A DNA stretch of 12,129 bases from Acidobacteriaceae bacterium (GCA_025462805.1 JAOAPJ010000069.1:1-12129); one strand, 5' to 3'. Positions 1 to 6,322 are shown, numbered from the stretch's first letter. Notes: generated by a model not told the origin, from the sequence alone. Translations and numbers: made by a program.

Positions 1-5
1 TGGGC

Positions 6-440
6 ATGGATAACGAGAGCGGACGTGCCTTCCTGCGCAGCCTGCCCCAGGTCGAGGAGACGCTACAGTGGGGCAACAATCTCGTCTATTGGGTGGGCGA
101 CAAGTCGATCGGCGGCAAGATGTTTGCCGTGATCAACCTGGATGCGGGTCGGCACGGCGTGCTGTCATTCGCCGCAGGACCCGAGGGCGCGGCGGAGCTG
201 CTGGAGGTGGAAGGCATCTTCCCTGCTCCGTATCTTGCCCGGCTGCACTGGGTGGCACTCGAGCGCTGGAACGCGCTGCGGACTCCCGAGTTGGAGCAGC
301 GTTTGCGCAGCGCGCGTGAGCTCACCGAGGCCAAGCTGCCGCGGCGGACGCGCGATGCGCTGGCCCTCCCCGCGGCGGAACGCCGCAAGCTGATTACCGC
401 CCGCAAGAAGGAGCTAGTGAAGCGAGGGCGGCAGCGATGA
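6..440 (+). CDS. MmcQ/YjbR-family protein
   Basis: Predicted 144-residue cytosolic protein of the MmcQ/YjbR (DUF419) family, a small fold often called DNA-binding by similarity although the cellular role is not settled. The N-terminus has the family pattern: a helix leading to the [12 protein letters not shown] stretch (residues about 13-24), then a strand with GGKMFAVIN (about 36-44), and W-V-A-L-E-R-W around residues 82-88. The C-terminal 35 residues are strongly basic ([20 protein letters not shown]), slightly longer than in typical members and possibly a nucleic-acid contact. The ATG lies 5 bases from the window edge, so no upstream signal can be judged, but it sits where family members normally start. 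An SDR gene follows in the same direction after about 70 bases. Family call fairly sure; function unknown. Confidence 0.8.
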   Translation: MDNESGRAFLRSLPQVEETLQWGNNLVYWVGDKSIGGKMFAVINLDAGRHGVLSFAAGPEGAAELLEVEGIFPAPYLARLHWVALERWNALRTPELEQRLRSARELTEAKLPRRTRDALALPAAERRKLITARKKELVKRGRQR

Positions 441-511
441 CCCCCCCTGCGTGGTGAAGAGCTGCCGCACCAGAGTTGCACCGCAGTCTCCGGTCCGATA
501 GCGTCGAATCC

Positions 512-1351
512 ATGCAACTCACCAGCAAGACACAAGTGCCCATCGCCCTCGACGGGAAGGTGGCGCTCATTACGGGTGGTGCCCGGGGCATCGGGGCAGC
601 GGCAGTCCGGCTCTTCCGCCAGGCGGGCGCGCGGGTCGCCTTCAACTATCGCGAGGCGCGCGAGCGCGCAGAGATCCTGGCAGAAGACTGTGGGGGAGCC
701 CAGGTGTGCCTCGCGTTCCAGCAGGAGTTGGACTCGGCTGCGGCCGGTCGCGCGCTGGTGCAACAGACCGTCGCCGCCTTCGGGAGAATCGACTGCCTGG
801 TGGTGAATCACGGGATCTGGCCGCCTCACGATGCGCCGATCGCGACCATGCAGGAGCAGCAGTGGCGGCGCACGCTGAACGTGAACCTGGACAGCGTCTT
901 TGGCCTGGTGCAGGCCACGGTCGCTGCCCTCGATGCGCAGACTGATACCCCGAGGGCTCCCGGGGATGCGCAGCCTGGGTCGGATCATGGAGCGCGGGGG
1001 CACATCGTGCTGGTCAGCTCCACGGCAGGGCAGCGCGGAGAGGCCTACCACTCGGACTACGCCGTCAGCAAGGGTGCACTCATCTCTCTGACCAAGAGCC
1101 TCTCCAGCGAGCTGGCGCCGCGTGGGATCTACGTAAACTGCGTGGCTCCCGGCTGGGTGGCGACGGAGATGTCTGCCCCGGCGCTCTCGACCGAGGCCGG
1201 TCGCGCAAAGATCTTCGGGACAATTCCGCTGGGCCGGGTAGGGCATGCCGATGAGATCGCAGCGCCCATCTTGTTCCTCTGCACTCCCTGGGCTGGCTTC
1301 ATCAGCGGCGAGGTGCTGAACGTCAATGGCGGCGCGGTGCTGGTGGGGTGA
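512..1351 (+). CDS. SDR-family NAD(P)-dependent oxidoreductase (FabG-like)
   Basis: Classical short-chain dehydrogenase/reductase of 279 residues, probably a cytosolic NAD(P)H-dependent keto/hydroxyl oxidoreductase; the substrate cannot be told. Visible motifs (numbered from the ATG at 512): cofactor glycine motif TGGARGIG at 21-28, NHG at 99-101 where most members have NAG, the active-site Asn at 125 in NVNLDSVFG, catalytic Ser at about 170 (VLVSSTAG), YAVSK with Tyr183 and Lys187, and the PGW motif after it. A polar insertion of about 20 residues (roughly 142-162, rich in P, G, D) precedes the strand carrying the catalytic Ser. A TTG at 476 would add 12 residues; the ATG is preferred because the protein then starts close to the usual SDR N-terminus. 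No good ribosome binding site is visible for either start. FabG itself is unlikely, given the insertion and the context. Confidence 0.88.
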   Translation: MQLTSKTQVPIALDGKVALITGGARGIGAAAVRLFRQAGARVAFNYREARERAEILAEDCGGAQVCLAFQQELDSAAAGRALVQQTVAAFGRIDCLVVNHGIWPPHDAPIATMQEQQWRRTLNVNLDSVFGLVQATVAALDAQTDTPRAPGDAQPGSDHGARGHIVLVSSTAGQRGEAYHSDYAVSKGALISLTKSLSSELAPRGIYVNCVAPGWVATEMSAPALSTEAGRAKIFGTIPLGRVGHADEIAAPILFLCTPWAGFISGEVLNVNGGAVLVG

Positions 1352-1353
1352 GG

Positions 1354-2160
1354 ATGCGGACTGCAGGTCTTCTCTTGATGGTTCTTCTTACCGTATCGAC
1401 GGCGGCGCGACCGCAATCGGCGACCGCTGATATCACGTCGGATGCCGAGCAGCAGAAGGTAATGAAGCTGCTGAACCAGATGATTCAGGCGATGGGCGGC
1501 GACGCGTGGCTCCATGCGCCGGGGTATGAGCTGATCGGCCGCACGTCGGGCTTCTATCAAGGAAAACCGACCGGAGCGATCACCGACTTCTGGGACTATC
1601 GCGAGCCGCCGAGGAACGGGCAACCCGAGGGGGAACGGATCGAGCTCGGTAAGAAGCGCCAGGTCTATCAGATCTTCATCGGCGATCAGGGGTGGGAGGT
1701 CACTTACAGGGGAAAGCGACCGCTGCCGCCAGAGGACATGGCCGACTACCTGCGTCGCCGTTCGCACTCGATTGAGGCGGCAGTTCGCATCTGGATGAAG
1801 CAGCCGGGTGCACTCTTTCTGTACGGCGGTCAGGAGACCGTCGAGCGCCACCTCGCGGACAAGATCACGATCCTCTCCGCAGACAATGACAATCTGACGC
1901 TCGACCTGGACGCCTCAACCCACGTCCCGGTGCGACGCAGCTTCGAGTGGCGGGATCCTGTGTACAAGGACAAGAATGTGGAGACTGACGAGTACGACGA
2001 CTATCACACCTTCAAAGGCATCGCGACGCCCTTCAACGTCACTCGGTTCCACAATGGCGATATGACGAACCAGCGGTTCCTATACAACGTCGTGTACGGG
2101 GGGGTGATACCGCCCGATATGTTCAACGTTGACGCTGCGGTTCGCAAGTTGAAGAAGTAA
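1354..2160 (+). CDS. Exported protein, probable LolA/LolB-like (outer membrane lipoprotein-sorting-like) fold
   Basis: Predicted 268-residue secreted protein. The N-terminus is a signal peptide: MR followed by a hydrophobic stretch to about residue 17, then A-A-R-P-Q-S-A as a possible cleavage region. There is no lipobox Cys, so a soluble periplasmic or loosely attached protein is likely. The body is beta-rich with many aromatic residues: G-W-E-V-T-Y near residue 110, F-E-W-R-D in the second half, then I-A-T-P-F-N-V-T-R-F and P-P-D-M-F-N-V near the end. This C-terminal pattern resembles proteins annotated as outer membrane lipoprotein-sorting proteins, which are frequent in Acidobacteriota; that assignment is from memory of the pattern and moderate at best. 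The ATG at 1354 lies 2 bases after the SDR stop, and a GTG at 1348 overlaps that stop, so the two genes are probably co-transcribed. No catalytic motif recognised. Confidence 0.7.
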   Translation: MRTAGLLLMVLLTVSTAARPQSATADITSDAEQQKVMKLLNQMIQAMGGDAWLHAPGYELIGRTSGFYQGKPTGAITDFWDYREPPRNGQPEGERIELGKKRQVYQIFIGDQGWEVTYRGKRPLPPEDMADYLRRRSHSIEAAVRIWMKQPGALFLYGGQETVERHLADKITILSADNDNLTLDLDASTHVPVRRSFEWRDPVYKDKNVETDEYDDYHTFKGIATPFNVTRFHNGDMTNQRFLYNVVYGGVIPPDMFNVDAAVRKLKK

Positions 2161-2166
2161 CAGGCT

Positions 2167-2178
2167 GTTTGGCCAAAC
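2167..2178. repeat. Perfect 12-bp palindrome
   Basis: GTTTGGCCAAAC is its own reverse complement and lies 7 bases after the stop of the exported protein gene. It has no loop and no following T-run, so it is not a convincing intrinsic terminator; a protein-binding site or chance are both possible. The rest of the 75 bases between the two convergent genes shows nothing else. Confidence 0.35.
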
Positions 2179-2235
2179 CCGCTCTCCAGGGTGGGGCTCA
2201 TGCTTGCGCAGGAGCGAGAAGGCGCGCGCGTCCTC

Positions 2236-2581
2236 TCAGCGAATATCCATACGCATAATGACATGATTCTCAAACGTGTAGATGTGCTGAACCATGTGGT
2301 CGAGAAGGAGCTTCCCGGACAGATCCTGGACGAGCTGATGAACATCAACGACGATTCGACCGTCCTCGTCTTCCGCCATGTGCACCGGTTCGACGAACCG
2401 GATCAACCATCGCCCACTGACGGGTCCAGTATTCCCGGACACTCTGCCGGCCGAGCACACGGCCACCTTCCATTCCGTTCGGCCAGTCCACGTCCGGGTG
2501 CATGGCTTCCAGGACGGTATCGATCTCGCGGCGATTAAAGGCTTGGTAAATGTGCGTCAGCAACTCCCGTTTTGACTCCAC
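2236..2581 (-). pseudogene. NTF2/SnoaL-like protein, frameshifted
   Basis: A minus-strand SnoaL/NTF2-like cone-fold gene split over two frames. The first frame starts at a GTG (2579-2581) and gives a helix with IYQAFNRREIDTVLEAMHPD, then GRQSVREYWTRQWAMVDP; past 2402 it turns to basic nonsense. The second frame, read to the TGA at 2236-2238, gives RFVEPVHMAEDEDGR, then VDVHQLVQDLSGKLLLDHMVQ, HIYTFENHVI and MRMDIR, the usual second half of this family. The frames differ by one base. Removing a single base from the GGTTC just after the Asp-Pro codons (about 2396-2402) would give D-P-x-V-E-P-V and a continuous protein of about 114 residues. The start has an excellent AAGGAGG at 2587-2593 with 5-base spacing, so the gene was built to be translated. 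Either a recent inactivation or a base-calling error; members of this family may be enzymes or ligand-binding proteins, and the substrate is unknown. Confidence 0.72.
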
Positions 2582-2586
2582 CCGTC

Positions 2587-2593
2587 CCTCCTT
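2587..2593 (-). promoter_or_regulatory. Ribosome binding site of the NTF2-like gene
   Basis: Minus-strand AAGGAGG, five bases before the GTG at 2581. It fixes the start of the broken NTF2-like gene and shows that the gene kept strong translation signals. Confidence 0.7.
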
Positions 2594-2694
2594 GGGGAAA
2601 AGATCCTATTCGAAGCCCGTTCCCGCCTCTAGCCTCAGCGACTCTTCCTGAATCCATGATGCGCCGCAAACGGAACTAAGGTGGGAGTCACAGA

Positions 2695-2700
2695 TATAAT
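2695..2700 (+). promoter_or_regulatory. Candidate -10 element for fabZ-lpxA-lpxI
   Basis: A perfect TATAAT lies 10 bases before the fabZ ATG at 2711. A transcript begun 6-7 bases downstream would have a leader of only about 4 bases, so fabZ mRNA could be nearly leaderless; no Shine-Dalgarno sequence precedes the ATG, which agrees. No good -35 is found at 16-18 bases (GGAACT at 17), so the call is weak. Confidence 0.35.
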
Positions 2701-2710
2701 CAGTTCCCGT

Positions 2711-3241
2711 ATGACGACGGACACGGCAACAACGACAACCAGCAGCCTCGGGATCACCGAGATCATGGAGATCCTGCCGCACCGGTACCCCTTTCTGCTG
2801 ATCGATCGCGTGGTGGAACTGGTGCGGATGCAACGAATCGTGGCGATCAAGAACGTCACGATCAATGAGCCATACTTCCAGGGGCACTTCCCAAGCTATC
2901 CGATCATGCCGGGCGTGCTGATGGTAGAGGCGATGGCGCAGGCGGGAGGCGCACTGCTGCTGACCGAGGTCCCGGATCGCAATGACAAGCTGATGGTGTT
3001 CACGGGCATCGATGAGGCTCGCTTCCGTGCGCCGGTCGTCCCTGGCGACCAGGTGCGAATTGAGGTGCAGGTGCTGAAGTGGAGCCGGCGCGGCGCCACT
3101 ATGCGCGGCAACGCGTTCGTGGATGGCAAGCTGGTGTGCGAGGCAGAGATCAAGTGTCAGGTGGTCCCGCACGCCGGAAAGAAGGCAGACGCACAACCGT
3201 CACAGGAGGCAGCGGTGATGGCCGGAGCCGCTGCGGAGTGA
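2711..3241 (+). CDS. fabZ: 3-hydroxyacyl-[acyl-carrier-protein] dehydratase FabZ
   Basis: Dehydrates (3R)-hydroxyacyl-ACP to trans-2-enoyl-ACP in the fatty acid elongation cycle; cytosolic, hot-dog fold. It also draws on the 3-hydroxyacyl-ACP pool that LpxA uses, which explains the pairing with lpxA. Numbering from the ATG at 2711: [13 protein letters not shown] at 22-34, [10 protein letters not shown] at 52-61 with the catalytic His59, then [10 protein letters not shown] with the catalytic Glu73 fourteen residues on, AMAQAGG, and the [18 protein letters not shown] core. At 176 residues it is longer than E. coli FabZ (about 150) because of a disordered Ala/Gln/Lys-rich tail of about 25 residues. 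A GTG at 2681 would add 10 residues, but homologues start close to the ATG. Its last codons overlap the GTG of lpxA. Confidence 0.95.
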   Translation: MTTDTATTTTSSLGITEIMEILPHRYPFLLIDRVVELVRMQRIVAIKNVTINEPYFQGHFPSYPIMPGVLMVEAMAQAGGALLLTEVPDRNDKLMVFTGIDEARFRAPVVPGDQVRIEVQVLKWSRRGATMRGNAFVDGKLVCEAEIKCQVVPHAGKKADAQPSQEAAVMAGAAAE

Positions 3242-4014
3242 GCATCCATCCAACCGCCCTGGTGGAAGCAGGGGCGATCGTACCCGAGTCTGCGAAGATT
3301 GGTCCGTATTGCACGGTAGGTGCGGCGGTGGTCCTGGGCGAAGGTTGCGAGCTTGTCTCGCACGTGGTTCTGGACGGGCGCACCACGCTCGGCCCTGGCA
3401 CTCGGGTGTACAGCTTCGCCGCGGTTGGAGTCGCGCCCCAGGATCTCAAATATGCAGGCGAGCCGACCCGGGTCGAGATCGGCGAGAAGACCGTCATCCG
3501 GGAATATGTCACAATTTCCCGCGGGACTGCCGGCGGCGGCGGTGTGACAAGGGTCGGCGGCAACTGCCTGATCATGGCCTACACCCACATTGGCCACGAC
3601 TCGAGTATCGGCAACCACTGCATCCTGGCGAACGGCGCGACTCTGGCGGGGCACGTGATCGTAGAGGACTACGCCACCGTGGGGGCGCTGTGCCCGGTGC
3701 ACCAGTACTGCAGGATCGGACGGCACGCCTTTGTAGGTGGCGGCACCACCATTACGCAGGATGTGCTGCCCTACTCTTTGACCTCGGCCAAACGCGAGAC
3801 CCACGCCTATGGGCTGAACCGGGTCGGTCTGGAGCGGCGGGGCTTCACGCGGGACCAACTACGCGCCCTGCAGCATGCCTATCGCATGCTGCTCGCGTCC
3901 AAGCGCAACACCACGCAGGCGCTGGAGGTGATGCGCGCGGAATCGAGCACTTCCGAAGACGTGCAGTACCTGTGCCGCTTTATCGAGGGCAGCGAACGTG
4001 GAGTGCTGAAGTAG
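3238..4014 (+). CDS. lpxA: Acyl-ACP--UDP-N-acetylglucosamine O-acyltransferase LpxA
   Basis: First enzyme of lipid A synthesis: moves a 3-hydroxyacyl chain from ACP to the 3-OH of UDP-GlcNAc; cytosolic trimer with a left-handed parallel beta-helix. The hexapeptide-repeat region fills residues about 1-185, followed by a helical C-terminal domain starting at [12 protein letters not shown]. Key stretches: S-I-H-P-T-A at the start, [14 protein letters not shown] near 69-82, and [13 protein letters not shown] with His117 and the catalytic His120 (matching E. coli His122/His125), then the [12 protein letters not shown] and VHQYC strands. Length 258 against 262 in E. coli. The start is a GTG at 3238 overlapping the fabZ TGA (GTGA); it gives exactly the family N-terminus, whereas the frame running further upstream lies inside fabZ. 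A GGAG at 3224-3227 precedes it by 10 bases. Translational coupling with fabZ is likely. Confidence 0.96.
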   Translation: MSIHPTALVEAGAIVPESAKIGPYCTVGAAVVLGEGCELVSHVVLDGRTTLGPGTRVYSFAAVGVAPQDLKYAGEPTRVEIGEKTVIREYVTISRGTAGGGGVTRVGGNCLIMAYTHIGHDSSIGNHCILANGATLAGHVIVEDYATVGALCPVHQYCRIGRHAFVGGGTTITQDVLPYSLTSAKRETHAYGLNRVGLERRGFTRDQLRALQHAYRMLLASKRNTTQALEVMRAESSTSEDVQYLCRFIEGSERGVLK

Positions 4015-4019
4015 CTGCT

Positions 4020-4889
4020 ATGGCAGACGAGGCGGAGACACCGCTCGGCCTGATTGCCGGCAACGGCCGCTTCCCTTTCCTTCTGCTGGATGCAGCACGT
4101 GCACATGGCAGAAGCGTGGTGGTCGCTGCCATTCGCGAAGAGACTGACCCGGCGATGAATGCACGCGCCGAGGCAGATATGGCCATCACCCTCCATTGGC
4201 TTTCGCTCGGTGAACTGTCGCGGCTGATTGAGACCTTCCAGCGCGAGGGTGTGCGCCAGGCGGTGATGGCTGGCCAGGTCAAGCATAAGCAGATCTTCTC
4301 CAGCATCCGACCGGACTGGCGCCTTGCCAAACTGCTGCTCAACCTTCGTACGCGGAACACTGACATGCTGCTGGGCGCTATTGCGAAGGTGCTCGGCGAT
4401 GAGGGGATCGAGCTGATCTCATCTACCTCATTCCTCGAGCCGCTGCTGGCGGAGGCGGGCGTGCTGACGCGGCGTGCACCGACCGAGAGCGAGGCTGCCG
4501 ACATGGCCTACGGGCGCGAGGTCGCGCGTACCATCGCCGGTTACGATATCGGTCAGACCGTGGTGATCGCGCAGCAGGCGTGCGTCGCGGTCGAGGCAAT
4601 GGAAGGCACAGACGCAACCATCAAGCGAGCCGGCGCGCTGCTGCGCACGCTGGAAGGCGAGGCCTCCACCTTCGATCGCAGCCTCACCGTGGTGAAGATG
4701 GCCAAGCCGAAGCAGGACATGCGCTTCGATGTGCCCGTGATCGGAGAGGCGACGATCGAAGTAATGCGCGAGGCGGGCGCCACATGCCTGGCGCTCGAAG
4801 CCGGTCGCACGCTGATATTCGATCGTCCGGGAGTGATCCGCGCCGCGGATGCGGCGGAGATTGCGATCATTGCCCAGCCGCATGGATAA
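4020..4889 (+). CDS. lpxI: UDP-2,3-diacylglucosamine pyrophosphatase LpxI
   Basis: Hydrolyses UDP-2,3-diacylglucosamine to lipid X and UMP, the fourth step of lipid A synthesis; replaces LpxH in many alphaproteobacteria and other diderms (formerly DUF1009). The 289-residue protein starts with GLIAGNGRFPFLLLDAAR (about 9-26), typical of the family. The middle has M-A-G-Q-V-K-H-K and the LISSTSFLEPLLAEAGVLTR region. Near 227-240 is the highly conserved M-A-K-P-K-Q-D-M-R-F-D-V-P stretch, holding the Asp thought to act in metal-dependent catalysis, followed by the G-A-T-C-L-A-L-E-A-G-R-T-L motif. The ATG lies 5 bases after the lpxA stop, so they share a transcript; the open frame upstream of the ATG only shadows lpxA. 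lpxD, lpxB and lpxC are not in the window. Confidence 0.93.
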   Translation: MADEAETPLGLIAGNGRFPFLLLDAARAHGRSVVVAAIREETDPAMNARAEADMAITLHWLSLGELSRLIETFQREGVRQAVMAGQVKHKQIFSSIRPDWRLAKLLLNLRTRNTDMLLGAIAKVLGDEGIELISSTSFLEPLLAEAGVLTRRAPTESEAADMAYGREVARTIAGYDIGQTVVIAQQACVAVEAMEGTDATIKRAGALLRTLEGEASTFDRSLTVVKMAKPKQDMRFDVPVIGEATIEVMREAGATCLALEAGRTLIFDRPGVIRAADAAEIAIIAQPHG

Positions 4890-4904
4890 TGTTGCTGCCT
4901 CCAG

Positions 4905-4912
4905 GGAGGAGG
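4905..4912 (+). promoter_or_regulatory. Strong ribosome binding site before the peroxiredoxin
   Basis: GGAGGAGG seven bases before the ATG at 4920, the best Shine-Dalgarno match on the plus strand in this window. It lies in the 30-base gap after lpxI, settles the peroxiredoxin start and suggests high translation relative to the lipid genes. Confidence 0.75.
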
Positions 4913-4919
4913 CCTCTGG

Positions 4920-5483
4920 ATGTTCCTTTTGCGTCTTGCACTTGCGTTCGCGTTGGTCGTCGCAGCCATCCTCAGCATCGCCGCCGTGCGCCGCGCCCGG
5001 GCAGCGGACGACTTGATGCCCAGTATCGGGCAGCCCGCGCCAGAGTTTTCTCTGCCGTCGCAGGAGGGCAGGACCGTGAGCCTGGATGGCTATCGCGGCA
5101 AATGGGTGGTCCTCTACTTCTATCCGAAGGACATGACGTCGGGCTGCACCCTCGAGGCGCACAAGTTCCAGGAGGATCTGCCCAAGTATCAGCGGGACAA
5201 TGCCGTGATCCTCGGCGTCAGTGTGGATTCCGCAGCAAGTCACAAGGCCTTTTGCACCAAAGAAGGGCTGAGCTTCAAGCTGCTCTCGGATGAGCAAAAG
5301 ACGACGGTCGCCAAGTACGGGTCGCTCGGCAACTACCTGGGTTTCAAGATCGCCAAGCGCAATACGTTCCTGATTGATCCGGAGGGAAAGATCGTCCGGG
5401 TCTGGACCGGGGTCGATCCTTCGAATCACAGCGCCGAGGTGCTGGCGGCCTTGGCTGAGCTGCAAAAGAAGAAGAACGGTTAG
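4920..5483 (+). CDS. Exported PrxQ/BCP-type peroxiredoxin
   Basis: Thiol peroxidase of the PrxQ/BCP (AhpC/TSA) family, 187 residues, probably reducing H2O2 and organic or lipid hydroperoxides in the periplasm. Residues 1-29 form a signal peptide or N-terminal anchor (long hydrophobic run, then R-R-A-R-A-A). The thioredoxin fold starts at G-Q-P-A-P-E-F-S-L-P. The peroxidatic motif PKDMTSGC fits PxxxTxxC with Cys76. The five-residues-later position that carries the resolving Cys in many BCPs is His81; instead Cys112 lies 36 residues after Cys76, the spacing I recall for PrxQ forms with the resolving Cys in helix alpha3. The family Arg is in A-K-R-N-T-F-L-I-D. It follows lpxI by 30 bases and ends before a strong hairpin, so it probably closes the lipid operon, though its own strong RBS could allow separate expression. 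Confidence 0.88.
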   Translation: MFLLRLALAFALVVAAILSIAAVRRARAADDLMPSIGQPAPEFSLPSQEGRTVSLDGYRGKWVVLYFYPKDMTSGCTLEAHKFQEDLPKYQRDNAVILGVSVDSAASHKAFCTKEGLSFKLLSDEQKTTVAKYGSLGNYLGFKIAKRNTFLIDPEGKIVRVWTGVDPSNHSAEVLAALAELQKKKNG

Positions 5484-5508
5484 CAGCGAAGGGTGCCGGA
5501 GTGTAGGC

Positions 5509-5543
5509 GCAAAAAAGCCCGGCGCGATGCCGGGCTTTTTTGC
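5509..5543. terminator. Bidirectional intrinsic terminator
   Basis: GC-rich stem GCCCGGC (5517-5523) pairs with GCCGGGC (5529-5535) around a 5-base loop, flanked by six A (5511-5516) and six T (5536-5541). The A/T flanks can pair too, and on either strand the stem is followed by a T-run. It lies between the convergent peroxiredoxin (stop 5483, plus) and H1-like gene (stop 5564, minus), so it should end both transcripts. Confidence 0.9.
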
Positions 5544-5563
5544 TTGCCTCGAACTGCCGTTGC

Positions 5564-6154
5564 CTACTTCTTCTTTGCTGCTTTCTTTGTTGCCTTCTTG
5601 GTTGCCTTCTTTGCAGAGCTCTTCTTCGTTGCCTTCTTGGTTGCTTTCTTGCCAGCTGCTTTCTTCGTAGCTGACTTCTTCTTTGCTGCTTTCTTTACTG
5701 CCAATTGATTACCTCGCTGAGTGGATTTCTTACGGCTTGCACCCTTAGCGGCCTTCTTGGCCGCCTTACCGCCGCTGCGGGCGCTGCTACTCTTCTTCGC
5801 GGCAGACTTGGTTGAACTCTTCTTCTTCGCCGCCTTTTTCGCGGGAGCCTTCGCGGCCTTCTTTGCCGAAGATCCCTTGGCCGCGCTCTTCTTTGCCGGA
5901 CTCTTCTTGACCGACGCCTTCTTGGCTGGCGCCTTCTTGGCGGCGCTCTTTCTGCCTCCAGATGTGCCCGCGGCAGCAGACTCGCCTTGGTCGTCATCCT
6001 CGTCCTGCATGTCGTCGAGCGAGGATACCGGCACGCTGATCTCTTCGTCTTCTTCGTCCTCGTCCATCTCGTCTTCCAGTTCGTCCGAGAAGTCCTTGCC
6101 CTCGGGCTCGTGTTCGCCGTCCTCGTACGCTAACAGCTTCCGTTCGTCCTGCAT
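5564..6154 (-). CDS. Histone-H1-like Lys/Ala-rich protein with acidic N-terminus
   Basis: Predicted 196-residue low-complexity protein with two opposite halves. Residues 1-58 hold 29 Asp/Glu and only 3 basic residues, including a run around 24-38 that is almost all D/E. Residues 68-196 hold no Asp or Glu and are mostly Lys, Ala, Ser and Thr in KKA, AKKS and ATKK units, with one SPAKK (a minor-groove contact motif in eukaryotic H1) and one less repetitive patch (S-T-Q-R-G-N-Q-L-A-V) near 143-152. The tail resembles bacterial H1-like proteins and AlgP-type tails, so binding to DNA or RNA is a reasonable inference; the acidic part could mask the tail, bind basic partners or act as a nucleic acid mimic. 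No globular domain is visible. Start: ATG at 6154 with GGAGG about 8 bases before it. Its own promoter probably lies at 6236-6241; a shared terminator follows at 5509-5543. Repeat-rich DNA makes length variation between strains likely. Confidence 0.8.
   Translation of the reverse strand: MQDERKLLAYEDGEHEPEGKDFSDELEDEMDEDEEDEEISVPVSSLDDMQDEDDDQGESAAAGTSGGRKSAAKKAPAKKASVKKSPAKKSAAKGSSAKKAAKAPAKKAAKKKSSTKSAAKKSSSARSGGKAAKKAAKGASRKKSTQRGNQLAVKKAAKKKSATKKAAGKKATKKATKKSSAKKATKKATKKAAKKK
5589..5644. repeat. 17-bp direct repeat inside the H1-like gene
   Basis: GTTGCCTTCTTGGTTGC occurs exactly at 5589-5605 and 5628-5644, 39 bases (13 codons) apart, so it is in frame. It encodes the duplicated A-T-K-K-A-T-K-K units near the C-terminus and marks a past in-frame duplication or a site for slippage. 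Confidence 0.75.
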
Positions 6155-6235
6155 GTGTCTGCCTCCGGGGCTCGCTCTAATCGCGCTTGCGTATCGCAGG
6201 GGATGCGACGATCCATCACTTCACCTGCGGCGCGG

Positions 6236-6241
6236 ATTATA
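6236..6241 (-). promoter_or_regulatory. Candidate -10 element of the H1-like gene
   Basis: Minus-strand TATAAT, about 82 bases before the ATG at 6154, placing a transcript start near 6228 with a leader of about 75 bases. No clear TTGACA-type -35 at 17 bases; the spacer instead holds a TGCATGCT octamer at 6247-6254. Good -10, weak -35, so it may need an activator or be an incidental match. Confidence 0.45.
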
Positions 6242-6246
6242 GCAAC

Positions 6247-6322
6247 AGCATGCAACGGTCTGCTAGCGAACGCAAGCGAGAAACGCTGCAGCATCACTCG
6301 CTTGTGCATGCTTTGCATGCTC
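6247..6322. repeat. Three copies of octamer TGCATGCT (possible operator)
   Basis: TGCATGCT occurs on plus at 6305-6312 and 6314-6321 (a tandem 9-base unit) and on minus at 6247-6254, where it lies in the spacer of the candidate H1-like promoter. The core GCATGC is palindromic, so each copy could bind a symmetric dimer. All three lie in the 196 bases between the transglycosylase stop and the H1-like start. Copies are exact; the regulatory role is inference. Confidence 0.45.
6271..6306. repeat. Inverted repeat, possible hairpin after the transglycosylase gene
   Basis: CAAGCGAG (6273-6280) pairs with CTCGCTTG (6297-6304) and extends by one G-T and one C-G pair (6271-6306), with a 16-base loop. 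It lies 45 bases after the minus-strand transglycosylase stop. No T-run follows on that strand, so it could end transcription only partly or protect the 3' end of the mRNA. Confidence 0.35.

Noticed and set aside
476..504. TTGCAC-17-TAGCGT as a promoter of the SDR gene
   Set aside because: The -10 part matches only three of six consensus bases and would start transcription right at the coding start.
86..1246. Long minus-strand open frame of 386 codons opposite the YjbR and SDR genes
   Set aside because: The product is arginine/histidine-rich with no recognisable domain, and both plus-strand genes below it have clear family motifs. GC-rich codon use keeps the opposite strand free of stops.
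2167..2178. GTTTGGCCAAAC as a terminator of the exported protein gene
   Set aside because: A loopless palindrome cannot form a normal hairpin of sufficient stem, and no T-run follows; kept only as a repeat.
3309..4019. Upstream in-frame extension of lpxI over lpxA
   Set aside because: The extension is only an alternative frame of lpxA; the ATG at 4020 gives the normal LpxI N-terminus.
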